A stretch of 64,000 bases of DNA from Hysterangium stoloniferum (lineage: Eukaryota > Basidiomycota > Agaricomycetes > Hysterangiales > Hysterangiaceae). The stretch lies in NCBI GenBank assembly GCA_015178975.1, contig WHVD01000067.1, forward strand, positions 62,001 through 126,000, read 5' to 3'. The position numbers and the translations under genes were made by a program. The notes under the pieces were generated by a model, which saw only the letters and a program-made list of their open reading frames with translations, was not told the DNA's origin and ran no database searches. Within the stretch, counting starts at the first letter, position 1. Every line of letters starts with the position of its first letter. Below are positions 45,913 through 56,486 of the stretch, in pieces.

Positions 45913-46318
45913 CGAGTAATACGTTCATGAAGTAGATTTACGGGATCGAGCGACTAGTAAGGCCCTCGTGGTTTTTTCCAGGAAGGAGATTCAGAATGAT
46001 ATGCATAGCTAGTATTATATGATCATATTGTCCATATAATGGCTTATCACTATTGACAGGATCTGATTCGACAGCAATTCATGCATTTAAAGTTGTCGCG
46101 TTCTGGTAGGATTGCTCCCAAACATAGTGCCCAAGATAAAATATAGATTTTCCGACATATACGACACAACACAATGCTCCTATTAGAAAAATCTAATAAT
46201 CTATATCCGGATATTTCTGACCTACAGTCAGATAGATCCTAGCCAGCATCTATGGTATTCACAAATTTCTTATCGAACTTAGGGATCAATTCAAGTATAT
46301 GTTAAATATCTAGTATGT
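45913..46318. other. Convergent intergenic region
   Basis: 406 bp between the 3' ends of the TMEM115 homologue and the aspartate aminotransferase gene. AT-rich, probably holding both polyadenylation signals. No other feature was seen. Confidence 0.5.
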
Positions 46319-47890
46319 CTAGAGCTCTCCCTTGACCGCTTTGTGGACACTCTCAGCGAAGTACTGAATGTTGTTACCGTTCAAACCAGCCATCGAGATA
46401 CGACCGTCGGCAGTCATGTAAACGTGGGCCTTCTCGGCGAGAGCCTTGGTTTGTTCAGGGGTAAGACCGGTGAAACTGTTAAAAATTAAAGCGAGAAGTT
46501 GGTAGGGAATAAGATGGAGGCATACCTAAACATGCCGATCTGTGACTTGATGTGCCCCCATTCACCAGGGGTTCCAAGGTCGTTGGTAAGCGCATTGTAA
46601 AGATGTTCACGCATGCTGATGATGCGGTTAGCCATACCCTTCACTTCTTGCTCCCTGATGCTGACTTTAGAGATCTCAAGGTACTGAAATTGAAATGACG
46701 TACCATTCACGGTAAAGGTCAGGCGTGGAAAGAATAGTTGCAGCAATGCGAGCACCGTGAATTGGCGGGTTCGAATACATAGGACGAACAACAATCTTGA
46801 CTTGTGAGTCGACCTTGGCGCGTTCGGCAGCATCGGAGGTTACGAGAGAGAAGGCACCGACACGTTCTCCATAAAGACCCATATTCTACCAATAGCCTTT
46901 AGCATATGAATTCGACGGAAAAACTTTATACCGCACTTTGGCAAAAGATTGCGCCAGAGCAATCTGGTGTCCCTGGGCAACGAAATGGCGGACAGCGAAC
47001 GCATCCCGGGAAGTAGAACCAGATGCGAAGCCTTGGTATGCCATATCAAAGAATGGGAATAGCCCCTTCTCTTGCACAATGTCAGAAATCTCCTTCCATT
47101 GTTCGGGGGTAGGGTCGACACCCGTTGGATTGTGAGCGCAAGCATGTAGGAGGACGATACTTTTCTCAGGAGCAGCCTTCAAATCCTCTTTCAAGCCCGC
47201 AAAATCGAGACCAACGGTCGCTTTGTCAAAGTAGCGGTAACCCCGCACCTCGAGGCCAGAGTCCCTGAAAATAGGAGTGTGGTTTCCCCAACTTGGTTTG
47301 GGGAGATAGATGATTTTGCGATTTTCGTGTGGGTAATGGCGCGCAATAAAGGCACCACCGACACGAAGAGCACCGGTTCCAGAGATGGACTGGGTAATGG
47401 CAATCTGATATTTGCTAAATTTATTTACTGCACATGTCAATTTGACAATACACGACATACCCTGTTCTCAGCTAATGGTATGCTCTCTTCACCGTAAGCT
47501 AGTTTTGCGGCATTTTTGGTGAAATCCCCCGAACCAGTAATAGGCAAATATTCCTTGTCCGCATTACTGGCTGTGAGGATGGCCTCGGCCTATAATGCGT
47601 CATTCATACTGAAGCATGCATATCGACCTAATCACGGACCTTTTTGACACTGGGTAAGACGTACGGTTTCCCATTTTCATCACGATATGCTCCCACACCG
47701 AGATTTATCTTTTTGGGCGAGGTGTCAGCCTTGAAAGCCTCCGTTACGCCTGGTGAGCTGTCAGCAAAGGCTAGAACTGGAGCGAGTTGAGCGTACCAAG
47801 AATAGGGTCCGGAGGACCGGCGGGCACATGAGACCAAGTAGATAGAGAACGAGTAGAGTAACGAAGAATGGGTCGTACAGCAGGAATCAT
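46319..47890 (-). CDS. AAT1: Aspartate aminotransferase, mitochondrial type
   Basis: A PLP enzyme interconverting aspartate + 2-oxoglutarate and oxaloacetate + glutamate (malate-aspartate shuttle). Seven exons (47797-47890, 47640-47749, 47461-47589, 46937-47404, 46704-46885, 46526-46654, 46319-46475) join in phase to 422 residues, normal for the class Ia family. The N-terminus [19 protein letters not shown] is a typical mitochondrial presequence before [16 protein letters not shown]. Markers: [34 protein letters not shown], the substrate/PLP region [12 protein letters not shown], and [16 protein letters not shown] with the Schiff-base Lys, where the FAK/NMG junction is an exon boundary. The carboxylate-binding Arg lies near the C-terminal [13 protein letters not shown]. 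The start is 378 bp from the divergent AspRS gene. Confidence 0.95.
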
Positions 47891-48268
47891 GACAGTAGGG
47901 ACTAAGAGGTCAATGTGGGGTTGAAGAAAAAAAGGATAGTCGAGCGCCGGTTAGAGAGATGGGGTCCCGACGGATTATTAGTGAGAAAATCATGATCATG
48001 CTTAAATTAGAGCGGGATGATTTCCATAATAATTAAGCGTCAAGACTAATGTATGTCAAATTTTCAGATATTTTACAGAAGTTGGAGAGACAGGTATGTT
48101 GTAACATGGGATATTCTCAAGTCGGAGACAGCCGCATCCTCGTGAAACTCTCACGACCAAATCTGTAAATTTACAGATCGAGTCAAAAATATCGAGTCAC
48201 ATTTGCTCTTCTTTGCTCTCTTTCATACCCATATAGACAGTTCGTTTAACTCGCAAAGATCTGACATC
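47891..48268. promoter_or_regulatory. Shared divergent promoter region (aspartate aminotransferase / AspRS)
   Basis: 378 bp separate the start codons of two divergently transcribed housekeeping genes. Both use aspartate, so a shared promoter could coordinate them, but no specific factor site was identified. Pyrimidine-rich stretches precede each ATG (the minus-strand side near 47925-47935, the plus-strand side near 48205-48230). Confidence 0.5.
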
Positions 48269-50418
48269 ATGGCTGACAATCAACCACCTCAAGAAGAAAT
48301 AGCGTACGTGGCGTATTGTATCGCAAAATTCCCCTATTCATCCGCCCATTTAGCGAGGCAGCAGGACCGTCGAAAAGCGAGCTCAAGAAACGTGCAAAAG
48401 AATTAGAAAAAGAGAAGAAAAAGGCTGAAAGACTCGCTAGAGAAGCTGAGCAGCAGAAGGCAAAGGCTGCCGCAGAAGTGGTGAGTCCATATCACCAAAG
48501 GAATCATCAACGTATTGCTCAGTAATAATTGACAGGATTATTCTGGTATATCATATCATCTCATCTTCCGAAAATATGCCCAATAATGTCATAATTAGAG
48601 CAAAAGTATGGCAAGTTGCCTTTGAATCAGTCGAGAGAACGATCAGGTGAAGCATGAACACAACCTCACCTGTACATATTTCTGATGTTCAACGTTGTAG
48701 GACGAAAATATATCTCGATCTCATCGATCGTGCCCTCTCAAGAGGGCGAAAGTGTCTTTTTCCGGGCCCGTGTTAGCACCTCCCGCGCTCAAGGGAACAA
48801 GATGGTATTCTTCAACCTTCGCCAGCGTACTGACTCGATCCAAGGACTTGTCGTTGTTACGCCTGAGACTGTATCAAAGCAAATGGTCAAATGGGCGGCT
48901 ACTCTTGCCGATGAAAGTATTGTCTTAGTGGAGGGCACTGTGCAATTGCCAAAGGAAGAAGTTAAAAGCGCAAGTGTGGGAAACGTTGAAATCCTGATCA
49001 GCCAGGTATGCTGAGAACTAGTATTATGCAGCCACCCCCCCTAATATGTGTTCCAGCTACATCTTGTTGCTGCGCCTGAGGCTCGCCTACCGTTCTCGAT
49101 AGAAGATGCCTCCCGACCTGAAAGCGACTTTGAGAAAGAGGACACACAGTTCACAAAAGTTCTCCTCGACACTCGGTTGAACAATCGTATCTTGGACTTA
49201 CGCGTCTGTCTTCATTGTTATTCTCTCTAATCTATTTTGACATTTGACTCAGACGCAAACGAATCAAGCCGTGTTCAGGTTGCAATCCGCCATCAATGAA
49301 CTTTTCTCTGCGTATTTGCGTTCGCAAGGGTTCACTGAAATTCATAGTCCAAAGCTTCAGGGAGCCGCTACTGAATCCGGTGCAAGTGTTTTCAAAGTGA
49401 GCTATTTCAAAGGTCTGCATTTATTTTGAGTATGCCACTCTTTTTTCAGCCATACTTACGTGGACTTTCCTAGGGGATGCTTTTTTGGCTCAATCACCTC
49501 AACTCGCCAAACAAATGTGTATCGCCGCCGATTTTGAGCGCGTTTTCGAGATTGGTCCAGTCTTTCGCGCAGAGAACGCCAACACGCACCGACATCTTAC
49601 GGAATTTATCGGGCTCGATCTGGAGATGGCGTTTGAGGAACATTACCACGAAGTCATGGATTTAATCGATAATATGTTGAAGAGTATCTTCAAAGGCTTG
49701 AAAGAAGGCTATGCAAAAGAAATCGCTGTCATTGGAAAGCAATTTCCTGCGGATGAATTCAAATGGAGAGAGGAAACCTTGAAATTGACCTTTAAGGAGG
49801 CTGTAGATTTACTGGTCGAAGATGGCGTGGACAGGGAGATTTTGGACGATATTGAGTAGGTTGAATCGTCACAATAGAACGTCACCAGATCATGGCTGAC
49901 GTTCGACAGCACCGTGAATGAAAAACGACTGGGACGAATCGTCAAGGACAAATACGACACTGACTACTTCATCATCGACAAATTCCCCCTGGAGCTCCGT
50001 CCATTCTATACCATGCCTGACCCCGCGGACCCAGTAAATTCATTTTTATCACCGTCATTTTTTCTAATCTCAACTGAATCTATTCTTGTAGACGCTATCA
50101 AACTCGTACGACTTTTTCATGCGCGGAGAAGAAATTCTCTCTGGTGCCCAGCGTATCCACGATGCCCCCCTCCTCATTGAAAAGATGAAGACGAAGGGAA
50201 TCGACCCCGTTTCGATGCAAGGGTACGTTGAGGCGTTTAGGCTGGGTTGTCCACCCCATGCTGGTGGTGGAATCGGTAAGAAAGCGATCCTGTCGATACG
50301 TTAGCTATGTTCTCATGTCTCTACAGGCTTGGAACGTGTTATTATGTTGTTCTTGAAGCTAAACAACATCCGACGGGCATCCTTGTTCCCTAGAGACCCC
50401 AAACGCTTGGAGCCATGA
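48269..50418 (+). CDS. DPS1: Aspartyl-tRNA synthetase, cytosolic (class IIb)
   Basis: Charges tRNA-Asp with aspartate. Eleven exons (48269-48303, 48354-48480, 48536-48545, 48599-48646, 48701-49005, 49057-49203, 49253-49412, 49474-49855, 49910-50033, 50092-50275, 50327-50418) join in phase to 537 residues. Exon 3 is only 10 nt (gattattctg) and is needed to build the [12 protein letters not shown] block. The N-terminus is a Lys/Glu-rich helix ([19 protein letters not shown]) like the eukaryotic tRNA-binding extension. Then an OB-fold ([20 protein letters not shown]), motif 1 ([16 protein letters not shown]), motif 2 ([18 protein letters not shown]) and motif 3 ([16 protein letters not shown]). 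The ending [10 protein letters not shown] is the standard AspRS C-terminus. All catalytic motifs are intact. Confidence 0.96.
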
Positions 50419-52933
50419 TAATGTTGCACAGGAAATCTCATTGAAGATTGGCTTATTGTAAATACACAATCTACAAGCGTTTAATAAGCTTGTAATGAAG
50501 TATTTATATCAATCAATGTGTCAGTTAGTGAGTCACCTTCTGACATGCTAGGTTTGGTGATAGTTTAGGTGTACATGGGTAAAATCATGCATCAGCCTCA
50601 CTAAGCATGGTCCACAATATGCATTTTCAAGGATTTGGTAGAAGGAGAGGGGTGAACTGCCCTTAGAGAGGTGGGTGTTTCATCACCATTTCCAACATAC
50701 CCCCTTGGCGAAACGCCTTTTTAATCCCATATTTCGTACATGATCAGCTCCTTTTATACAAACAAAAACCCAATAACATAGAGGGTTTTTCTAGATTCCT
50801 TTACCAAAATGAAGCTTATTATTATTAAAGTTCATCTTGGGTGCCGGACATTGTATAAACATAGGAGAATGGTAGTGGGTGATTGGATTAGATAAACTCG
50901 GAAATGGAGGCTTTTACTTGAGAGTTCACCCCGACCGGTTAGCTGTGCTATCAATGCATGGAGGCAGTTAATACGAATATTCAAAGATCTTTGTTCAAGG
51001 TTTCGGATATCCTCTAACCCTCATGGTGACGGACAAATTTCAACTCTCCTCCAAATCCGAGCACCTCCAAGTAAGATACATTTGTAATGCCCTGTGGCCA
51101 TAAGACCTTTTTTAGGTAGATTCACGATTCAGTGGCTTCAATCATTCCTAATGGTACGCCCGCCTATTTATTTCCAAAACTCTAACAAGAGTCTTTCCTC
51201 TTAGCAACAGCTTGGCATGTACACTCCAATTCTGTCAATGGCATCCATCGTTCGGATGCGCGGTGCATGGCGTGCAGTACATGATCGATCTTATACAAAT
51301 GTCATCACAGACTTCATTAACCCGCTCGATATCACTTCTTTGGTTTGGTAAGAAACACGTTTAGTTGCCACATGAATTGCTAATGATGTTGTCGTAAATT
51401 CCGCCGTCCTCTGCATGTCAAAAAATCACACAGCTGGTGCCAGGCTTCTACTGCATCGAGTTTGGTCGTGTAGGTTGTCCCCTCTTGTTGCAGACATTTC
51501 GAACTGACCCGGGTAATGAGCGGTAAAGCTGTGCGGATTATCGCTAATGCCCACACATCAACGAGCCGGCAGAGGCTGCCCCGCAGGTCCTTAAATCCAG
51601 GTAATACTGTCATATATTTCAATTCCTTCCAACATCCAAAACGGCTGAAATCGGTGAGCAACGAATAAACAACGTCATCCTCTTAAAATTTACATCCCCG
51701 CCATGCAATTGTTCCAGGCAGTTGCAGTTGCAGTCATGTAAGTCTCATGGAAATATGTTTTCATGTGGTGCCGGTCCCCTCCGCTTTCAAATTAATGGCG
51801 AAATGAAAAGTTGGTTTGTGAGCTACATGTACGCCACCCCTCTCTGTCGTTTCTCGGATGACACCGACCTTATTATTGGTTAAGCGGTTTGTTATTTACA
51901 CTATAAAGGCTAAAACATGCTGTGTGAGTTTTTTGCATGATGAAGAAGATCCCAAGAGATCGACTTATATTAATAGCCACATCATCAGCCACCACGCGCT
52001 GCCTCTGACACCCTCTCCCCCACGCGACACTGCTTGTTACTATTGCGTAAGGATTATGCCACAGTAAAAATTTAGCCGAAAAGAATGACCTTGGCCGTGA
52101 TGATTTCGCTGCATTCGTAGGATGAGAACAGCTTTCCTCATAGTTAATCACCATTCGTTGTTGCTTATACCCGACATATTGTACCTTGTCTTTGTAACTA
52201 GAAGTAACCTAAGACGTAATTACTTATTATTCAAAGTTGATTCTGTTCAATCAGCGGAGAAAAAAAAATTAATACCAAGTATAAAATAAGAATTAACAAA
52301 CCAACGGCAAATGTTTCTGGTCCGAGAACACTTTGGTTTGTTATAAGGCCAGCCGGCAGATACACCCACTTGGCGATTCAAGATCCCGCCCACCCGAGAT
52401 TGGAAGCTAGCCCTGGACGCATTTTCCAATTTCCTGAATGCCTATCAGAGTCGTTTGGCTGACAGCGGATCTCGGTGCAATCTTTTTGCAATTCAGACAC
52501 CAGCATGAACGCAACACATCGGGTGGGAGGAAGACTTCATGTCTGTACTCGTCCGTACGTCGACACTTGGTGTGGACCAAGGCCACCGGCCCATCACTTT
52601 AAACCAGGTGTGCGCAGCCTGCATCGTCAATCGCTCCCACCTTTTGGAACTTGATGGTATTATGGCTAAAAATTTCCGCGGTGCCGACTTTGAGTGGCGA
52701 CACCAATAAGCCCGCAGCGCCGAAGAATGTCACTATCAGGGAATCATTGTCCGAATGAGATCGAACGGCTATGTACGTTAGACTCTATTTGTTAATGTAC
52801 CGGATCTACCCAGCTGTGCTATCAAATCCAATGGAAGTTGCTTAAATATAAACCTCTCCTCGCGCTTGCTTCAGTCTTTTTCTCTCAAGTTGCCTCGCCA
52901 CACTCCCTCTCCTGACCTAATTTCACGCTTCGA
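50419..52933. other. Intergenic region without supported genes
   Basis: 2.5 kb without an exon chain I can defend. A short signal-peptide-like start (MQLFQAVAVAV, 51702-51736) directly precedes a gtaagt donor, so a small secreted-protein gene is conceivable, but no matching second exon was found. Other open frames are short and without motifs. Confidence 0.4.
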
Positions 52934-53305
52934 ATGCCATTTCGCAAGGAGGGGAGTGGTTTGCCCGTATCCGTCATAGTTTCTCTTGTAATTGGCCTAC
53001 GTATGTGTTCTATTTATACAATCAACCCAGCTCGTGCCTAACAAACACCAGTGATTTTTTTTCTAACATTTGCCACCCTACTATTCTTTATCTGTCGTTT
53101 ACAAGCCGATAGACTTGCTTCTCAGCGAGGTGGCGGTGGGGTTTCAACTTTCTGTATTGGCGTGGGTACTTATGATACTACAGAGCATGAGATGACGGCG
53201 CAACCGACACTGCTCAATCAAGAAAGCGAAGAAGATGTCCTTCCTCCTTATCCAGGCGTGGATCCTAATCTACCAAATACCCCTGCTGACCACGCGGCCG
53301 TGTAG
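52934..53305 (+). CDS. Small single-pass membrane protein, hypothetical
   Basis: Two exons, 52934-53000 and 53052-53305, joined across a 51-bp intron (gtatgt...caccag), give 106 residues. A short basic N-terminus (MPFRKEGSGLP) precedes one strong transmembrane segment built across the splice junction (VSVIVSLVIGLLIFFLTFA followed by TLLFFICRL). After it comes a Gly-rich linker and an acidic tail with LPPYPG, which resembles a PY motif for WW-domain ubiquitin ligases. Such small PY-containing membrane proteins are common in basidiomycetes, but I know no function for this one. The spliced continuity of the hydrophobic helix argues that it is real. Confidence 0.62.
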
Positions 53306-53856
53306 GGGGAAGGCAATAGAGTTGTACCCTCCATCATCACTTGACAAAACGCTCTTATGTCCCATCACGAGCTTCAAGAATGTTACGAATACCCGAACGT
53401 ACCCACCCATACGTCTTAATTTGTCACCCGCATATACTGTCCCACCACAATCGTTACTCCACACCAACTATTCTGCATTAAATGTGGTTTCCACATGCCA
53501 AATATATATTTGAAGCCAATTTTCGTTCTAGATCTCGCCGTTATTCCAACGGGTCATGCTATATTGGTGAATTTAGTTGGTCACGTTCAATCGGGCCTTT
53601 TTTTCCAACAGGACCAATACCATCTGGTGCCGATGACAAGCCATCAATCTCTCCGATGTTAAGGTTCAAGTTGCGACGTGTAGCTGGATCGTTTGTCTTC
53701 TCAAGGCATATGTTATCTTTATTTATCTACTCGGTAAAGAACGTGTTCTGCCAGTGGTCTAAACGAAGAGTTAAAACTTGAAGGGCCGCTGTCGCAATAC
53801 TAAAGGTGTTCACCGTACTCATACGAAACCGGTTCTTGGTATGAGCGCGACATTCT

Positions 53857-54100
53857 CACAATCAGGCTCCAAAGATCTGCACCTGATTCAGTCCGTCACT
53901 CAGTGATTTGCGATATTGTCATTGATCATCTCCAAGTATCACAATCAGGCTCCAAAGATACGCACCTGATTCAGTCCGTTACTCTCAGTGATTTGCGATA
54001 TTGTCATTGATCACCTCCAAGCATCACAATCAGGCTCCAAAGATACGCACCTGATTCAGTCAGTTACTCTCAGTGATTTGCAATATTCTCATTGATCACT
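53857..54100. repeat. Three-copy ~84-bp tandem repeat with internal palindromes
   Basis: Copies start at 53857, 53940 and 54025, each opening cacaatcaggctccaaagat. Each contains aatcagg...cctgatt (inverted arms) and gtgatttgcgatattgtcat...gatca. Copies 2 and 3 are nearly identical; copy 1 has small deletions. No coding frame is shared by all three. Located 3' of the small membrane-protein gene. Confidence 0.9.
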
Positions 54101-54807
54101 CATTGACCTTTGTGTTTCCGGGGGTAAGTATGACAGTTGGCTGGATGATGTCTTTGCAACGTCCCTGGTAGCATCAGCGGTTAACCCGTTAGGTCTTCAA
54201 GCTTAGTTTTAAGGTTCATTAGATATAATTAGTCCAACATTCTTACTTTCCTACATACTATGCCGTTGATACCATATAGATTAGTATTTGATCAATGTTT
54301 ACCTGGCAAATGCATCCCGCCAGGGTTCAGGCTTTGTCAGGGTCGATGGATATCAGACGTTCGGAACTGGGAGCGAATCGGATGTGCGGATTACATATTA
54401 ATCCGTTCCATCTTCTATTCCCACGGTTGTTAACAATTCGAAGGGTAATTCAACCGCTATAAGTCAATGAAAAAAGGAGATGACATACAACGGCGCCATT
54501 GCAAATAAAATCTCGCCAGGGCTGGCGAGTTTAAAGTGAAGTATTTCGCATGATTTCGGAAACTTCTGAAATAAATTATCATGAAAATAATTTGTTTAAT
54601 AGCCTGCAGATGTCGGCTCAATGTTAAATACACGTCGATGTCCGCCAAAATTCAAAGGTTGGTAATTGTTAGGGGGAAATAAGTTGTGGATTACAAAAAG
54701 AGAGCGACACCAGGGACTGAACCCGAGGATGATGTCGACCAGACTTTGAGAATGCTCCCAGTTATTTAATAAAGCGATGGCCCAAGTGGGTCTCTGCATT
54801 TAAATCC
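54101..54807. other. Intergenic region 3' of SHY1
   Basis: No gene was recognised. A minus-strand stretch at 54700-54770 resembles a damaged tRNA (box-B-like ggttcagtcc) but cannot be folded into a full cloverleaf, and it may be a tRNA-derived SINE relic. Confidence 0.35.
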
Positions 54808-55839
54808 TTATCGGAATCTGCTTGTTTGTGCTCGTTTTTTCCTCACAAGTCCGACAAACATCAAGGCAGTAGCAAAAGAGAGGGAATACCTACGCTACAT
54901 CAGATTAAATTATTAAACGGAAGGGGGGGACGGCGAACCAAGTGAGGGCATATGTCGCATGCATATTTCGCAGCTCAATCTCGCTAGACCGTCCGACTGG
55001 GATACCGTGAGAAATCATTTCTGATATCTGCCCGGTATTTCCGTCTAAAATAGTCAGCCCTGCCATGCTCATTACATATTGTCAACTATTACTCACCGAA
55101 TACTTCTTCCAGGAAGACTTTTTGAACACCCTGCTCTTCGCCTCCCATCCAATCCTTCATCCGCTCGAAATCGAACCAGTACCACTCACCCTTCTCGGGC
55201 TTGTTTTCAGGCGTGAATGCATTTTTACTTTCTAACTGGCTTCTGAGCATCCCTAGTATTCTGACCGTCCCAGTGGGCTGATATGCTCCACGAAGTCGAT
55301 ATTCCGACACAAAATCCTTGGAAATAAAGCCCCTATCTACCATTATGGTAGTGCCACCTGTCCGCACCAGGGGCGTAACGACTTGATAACCATGCACTCC
55401 GTCCTTGGATTTCGGCCCGACCAAGATGGCACGAGAATGATCCCATTCGCCTTGTGCAAAAAACTTGCGAAAATCAAATTCGGACAGAATATCCAGACTG
55501 AAGATGCGTCAAGACAGGGGGGTGTACCAGACCAAGCAACAGTGCGCACTTGACAAAGCTCGGGAGCTCTAGAGGCTCACGGCTGATTTGATCATTTAGC
55601 TGTTCAATCAGATCTAATTTCCACCGACGACGTCGGATTTGCCATGTACCAAGTCCGAAGGTAAAAATTGGAATAAATCCGATTACCAGCAGAGTCGGAG
55701 AAAAATTGCTTTGGGTGCTACCCGCTGGGAAAGATGCATTCTTACGCCACTTGGCAATATTTCTAGTTGATGAGAGCGACGATCGTTTAAATGGATATAA
55801 ACGTGTTGAAGATCGAAATGCTTGAAAAACGCGTAGCAT
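54808..55839 (-). CDS. SHY1: SURF1/SHY1 cytochrome c oxidase assembly factor
   Basis: Mitochondrial inner-membrane protein needed for complex IV assembly (Cox1 maturation). Four exons (55550-55839, 55097-55497, 54939-55044, 54808-54889) join in phase to 292 residues. The start MLRVFQAFRSSTRLYPFKRS is a mitochondrial presequence. First membrane helix: LLVIGFIPIFTFGLGTWQIRR, a hallmark of the family, followed by RRWKLDLIEQLNDQI. The intermembrane-space domain has EFDFRKFFAQGEWDHSR, GYQVVTPLVRTGGTTIMVDRG (family V-D-R-G-F) and GEWYWFDFERM. The C-terminal helix TWYSLSFATALMFVGLVRKK is recovered only if the 49-bp intron at 54890-54938 is spliced. Reading straight through gives a protein lacking that helix. 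Confidence 0.93.
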
Positions 55840-56486
55840 TTCCAATTGGTATGGCAGGGAGCGGAGTTCGAACTGATCCTGGTGATTTTCAAAATTACTA
55901 CTTACAGTAAAAAAATTGCTTTATCCCTTATACGTTGCCAAGATCGATCAACTTGACAACAGTATGGCGCAAATCTAAGCAATATCCCAAGTTGTATATT
56001 CCGTACACGTAAATATGTTAGAGTATGATGATTACGATTAGTATTAAATCATACCTCGTATTGTGAATGTATTTTTCCGGTCTGGTTCACATGTGATTAG
56101 CTATATTTAGTTTAGTGTTCCCTTAGTTCCAAACCAAGTGCACAGACCATGTAGCTTAGTATATAGTTACATCCAGATGAGAGTAGGACCTCATCTGGAA
56201 ACCTAGCTATATCACCGGTTTACTTCTACCCGCTCAGTCCTTAGTGGCATTCGCTCCAAGTGCCGAGAGTCATCGCACTGTGATCCCCCAGGCTTGCAGA
56301 TCCTAACAAAATAATATTATATGCCACGTCCAGATGCAGAGAATAGACAGCAACATAGGTCATAGCTTTAACAAGTCTATCTCTATTTTGTAACAAAAAT
56401 GATCCGCTTCACTCGTGGTCCGAATAGCCCCTGCGCGATTCACACAAAAGGTAATCGACTGATGCTAGACATATCAGAACAAAATG
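55840..56486. other. Intergenic region between SHY1 and the GH85 gene
   Basis: 647 bp, AT-rich, holding the SHY1 promoter and the GH85 gene 3' flank. Nothing else supportable is seen. Confidence 0.5.

Noticed and set aside
54700..54770. tRNA-like sequence on the minus strand (ggttcagtcc)
   Set aside because: The T-arm pairs only with wobbles, the invariant A58 is a G, and no 7-bp acceptor stem with the expected 5' strand is present. At most a tRNA-derived relic.
54890..54938. SHY1 read as C-terminally truncated (ending in TWFAVPP)
   Set aside because: A 49-bp GT-AG intron at this position restores the second membrane helix YSLSFATALMFVGL in frame, so the gene is intact.
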